A stretch of DNA of 64,000 nt from NCBI RefSeq assembly GCF_047663525.1, contig NC_092613.1:3063501-3127500 (forward strand), given 5' to 3'. Shown one piece after another: positions 62,453 to 64,000 of the stretch. Below the pieces are notes generated by a model. The model made no database searches, was not told the DNA's origin, and saw only the letters and a program-made list of their open reading frames with translations. This DNA is from Anas platyrhynchos (Eukaryota; Chordata; Aves; Anseriformes; Anatidae). A program made the position numbers and the translations under genes. The number at the start of each line of letters is the position of its first letter. Position 1 is the stretch's first letter.

Positions 62453-64000
62453 CTACTTCCCCTACACATCCCTATGTGTGTTTAATAACTCTCTTCCCAG
62501 ATGCAGAGAGCATTGGCACTTCCATGCCCTGCGTGGGTAAGTCCCCATAGGTGATGGCATGGGGGGTTTATGGAACAAATTGTTTCTTTTCTCATCGAGC
62601 ACAGGGGTGATGGGGAGGGCATGGGAGGGAGCAGTGCAGTACCTCTGATTTTCTGGGAGGACCTTGGAGAATTCTGTCATTTACTCAGGCATGTGAGGTT
62701 TTGCTGGGGAGGGAAGCAGAACCGGTGGGAAGCAGGAGGAAGTTGTACCTGGGGAGGTTTTGACTGCATGGATGCAGAGGGGCTGGTGGAAACCACAGAC
62801 CCAATTTACTGATTTGCTAATGGGATGTGATGAGAAAAACACAATATCTCTCTCAAATGACCTTTCTTTTTTTCAGTCTCTCTCCCTTGCATTTTTTTTC
62901 CTCCCAGCCAGGGATTTTGGATGAAGCGTATTAGTTAATCAGATTCTGAGAAGCAGATGTTAGGTGATTTAGGAGGAAAAAATGAGACTTTCTAGTTCAA
63001 GCCTCTGCTAGAGCCTACGCTGTGCATTGCAAACCATGTGGCTCTGTTCTTGCTTTGAGAGATTGCTTTGTGCATTTGGGAAGTGCTGGTAATTTTAGCC
63101 TAAATCTGAAGCGAGACAGAAAGGGTGGTCTGGAGTCTGGGGACAGGTGGGATACCTATCTCTGGTGATGGGGACAGGCAGATGTCAGCATACTTTGTGG
63201 CTCTGAATGCAATGAAAAGAAAGTCACGGCCCTGAACCCTCTGGGCAGCATCCTGATGGCATAAAATGGGGCTAAAAAAAACTTGGAAAAGGGCTTAAAA
63301 GCTTGAAACTGCGCTAAAATGTTCCTTTCCATGCCCTGCTGCCAAGGATGAGCACAACTTTCCACTCCCAGCAGTGACCATGACATGCAAATTGTCCCTT
63401 CACAGCTCTCAAGCCTCCGTTTTCCCATGGGGGATGATGCTGGGTGGGCTCAGTTCGATGTGCATGCAGGCTTCAGAGCTAAGCCATATTTCAAGATATT
63501 GCAAATCAATATACCATGATTCAACACACTACAATTGCCTCTGTGGTGGAAATTGTCAGGCTGAACAAGCCCCACCAAACAAGGGCTTGGGAATTTCCTT
63601 GCACAGAGTGCCAGCATGCAGTATTAGGAGTTAAGCACCCTTAATGCTTTTTAAGACTAAGATCATCTCACAGTGCTGACTTTGGATGCAATTTCACAGT
63701 CAGCTTAAGCTGCTCTAAGGTTGCTCTGGTGTTGAGAGAGCTGCCAGGCACAGGCTAACTTCTGGGCTACCAGCAGGACCGAGGAGTGGTGAGCATGGGG
63801 TCAGCTCACTGCTCTGGCTGAACAGTCCTGCTCTCCTCATTCAAACTGATTTTCTTTTTTTTTTCTCCCTCATTAAAAATCAACTTTGGGGTTTAGTATT
63901 AAGGAAAAATGAGAAAGCACAAAACAGAAAGATGTGTTACTTTTCCTTTTTTTCTTTAACGCTTGTTTTTCCCTCTAAACGAGCTTTGTTCGGTCTGGGT

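Larger units (their letters stand above)
55545..64000. other. Unique sequence with simple repeats, no supported gene
   Basis: Several open frames of 170-225 codons occur (for example 56,958-57,635 plus and 59,961-60,554 minus), but none resembles a known protein. Some cross homopolymer or microsatellite tracts. Confidence 0.6.

Overview
The window looks like avian nuclear DNA. Three things support this: (1) one intact vertebrate-type gene, KCNA2 (Kv1.2); (2) three 5'-truncated CR1 LINEs with the diagnostic 8-bp 3' repeat (attctgtg type); (3) one LTR whose end and internal sequence I recognise as a common bird endogenous-retrovirus LTR. No prokaryotic operons, tRNA or rRNA genes, or CRISPR arrays are visible.

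Layout. 1-19,000 is a gene-poor flank with simple repeats, a degenerate GC-rich minisatellite (13,427-13,677) and an AT-rich stretch that resembles a conserved non-coding element (about 2,660-2,990). 19,030-22,375 is the probable KCNA2 promoter and 5'UTR region. It holds a POU-like palindrome, possible splice donors and acceptors, a CpG-rich block (20,500-21,000) and a C19 run near a splice acceptor. 22,376-23,875 is the intronless 499-codon KCNA2 reading frame, followed by an AT-rich 3'UTR. 24,900-40,240 has no recognisable gene. 40,245-40,863 (+), 42,469-43,240 (-) and 47,714-47,945 (-) are CR1 fragments. 45,370-45,820 is a sharply bounded anomalous island: a TA-rich microsatellite, a CpG-dense block of about 320 bp, three AATAAA signals and a perfect 24-bp tandem duplication. 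54,640-55,544 (-) is a solo LTR. 55,545-64,000 holds only simple repeats.

How it works together. KCNA2 is the only protein gene supported. It encodes a low-threshold, Shaker-type voltage-gated K+ channel subunit of neurons. The flanking Kv1 paralogues that I recall as linked to it in vertebrates (KCNA3, KCNA10) are not in the window, so the surrounding non-coding DNA may carry regulatory elements of the cluster. The most unusual non-gene signals are the island at 45.4-45.8 kb, a 15-bp-arm perfect inverted repeat with a 2-nt loop at 49,569-49,600, and the minisatellite at 13.4-13.7 kb. I found no convincing new protein-coding system.
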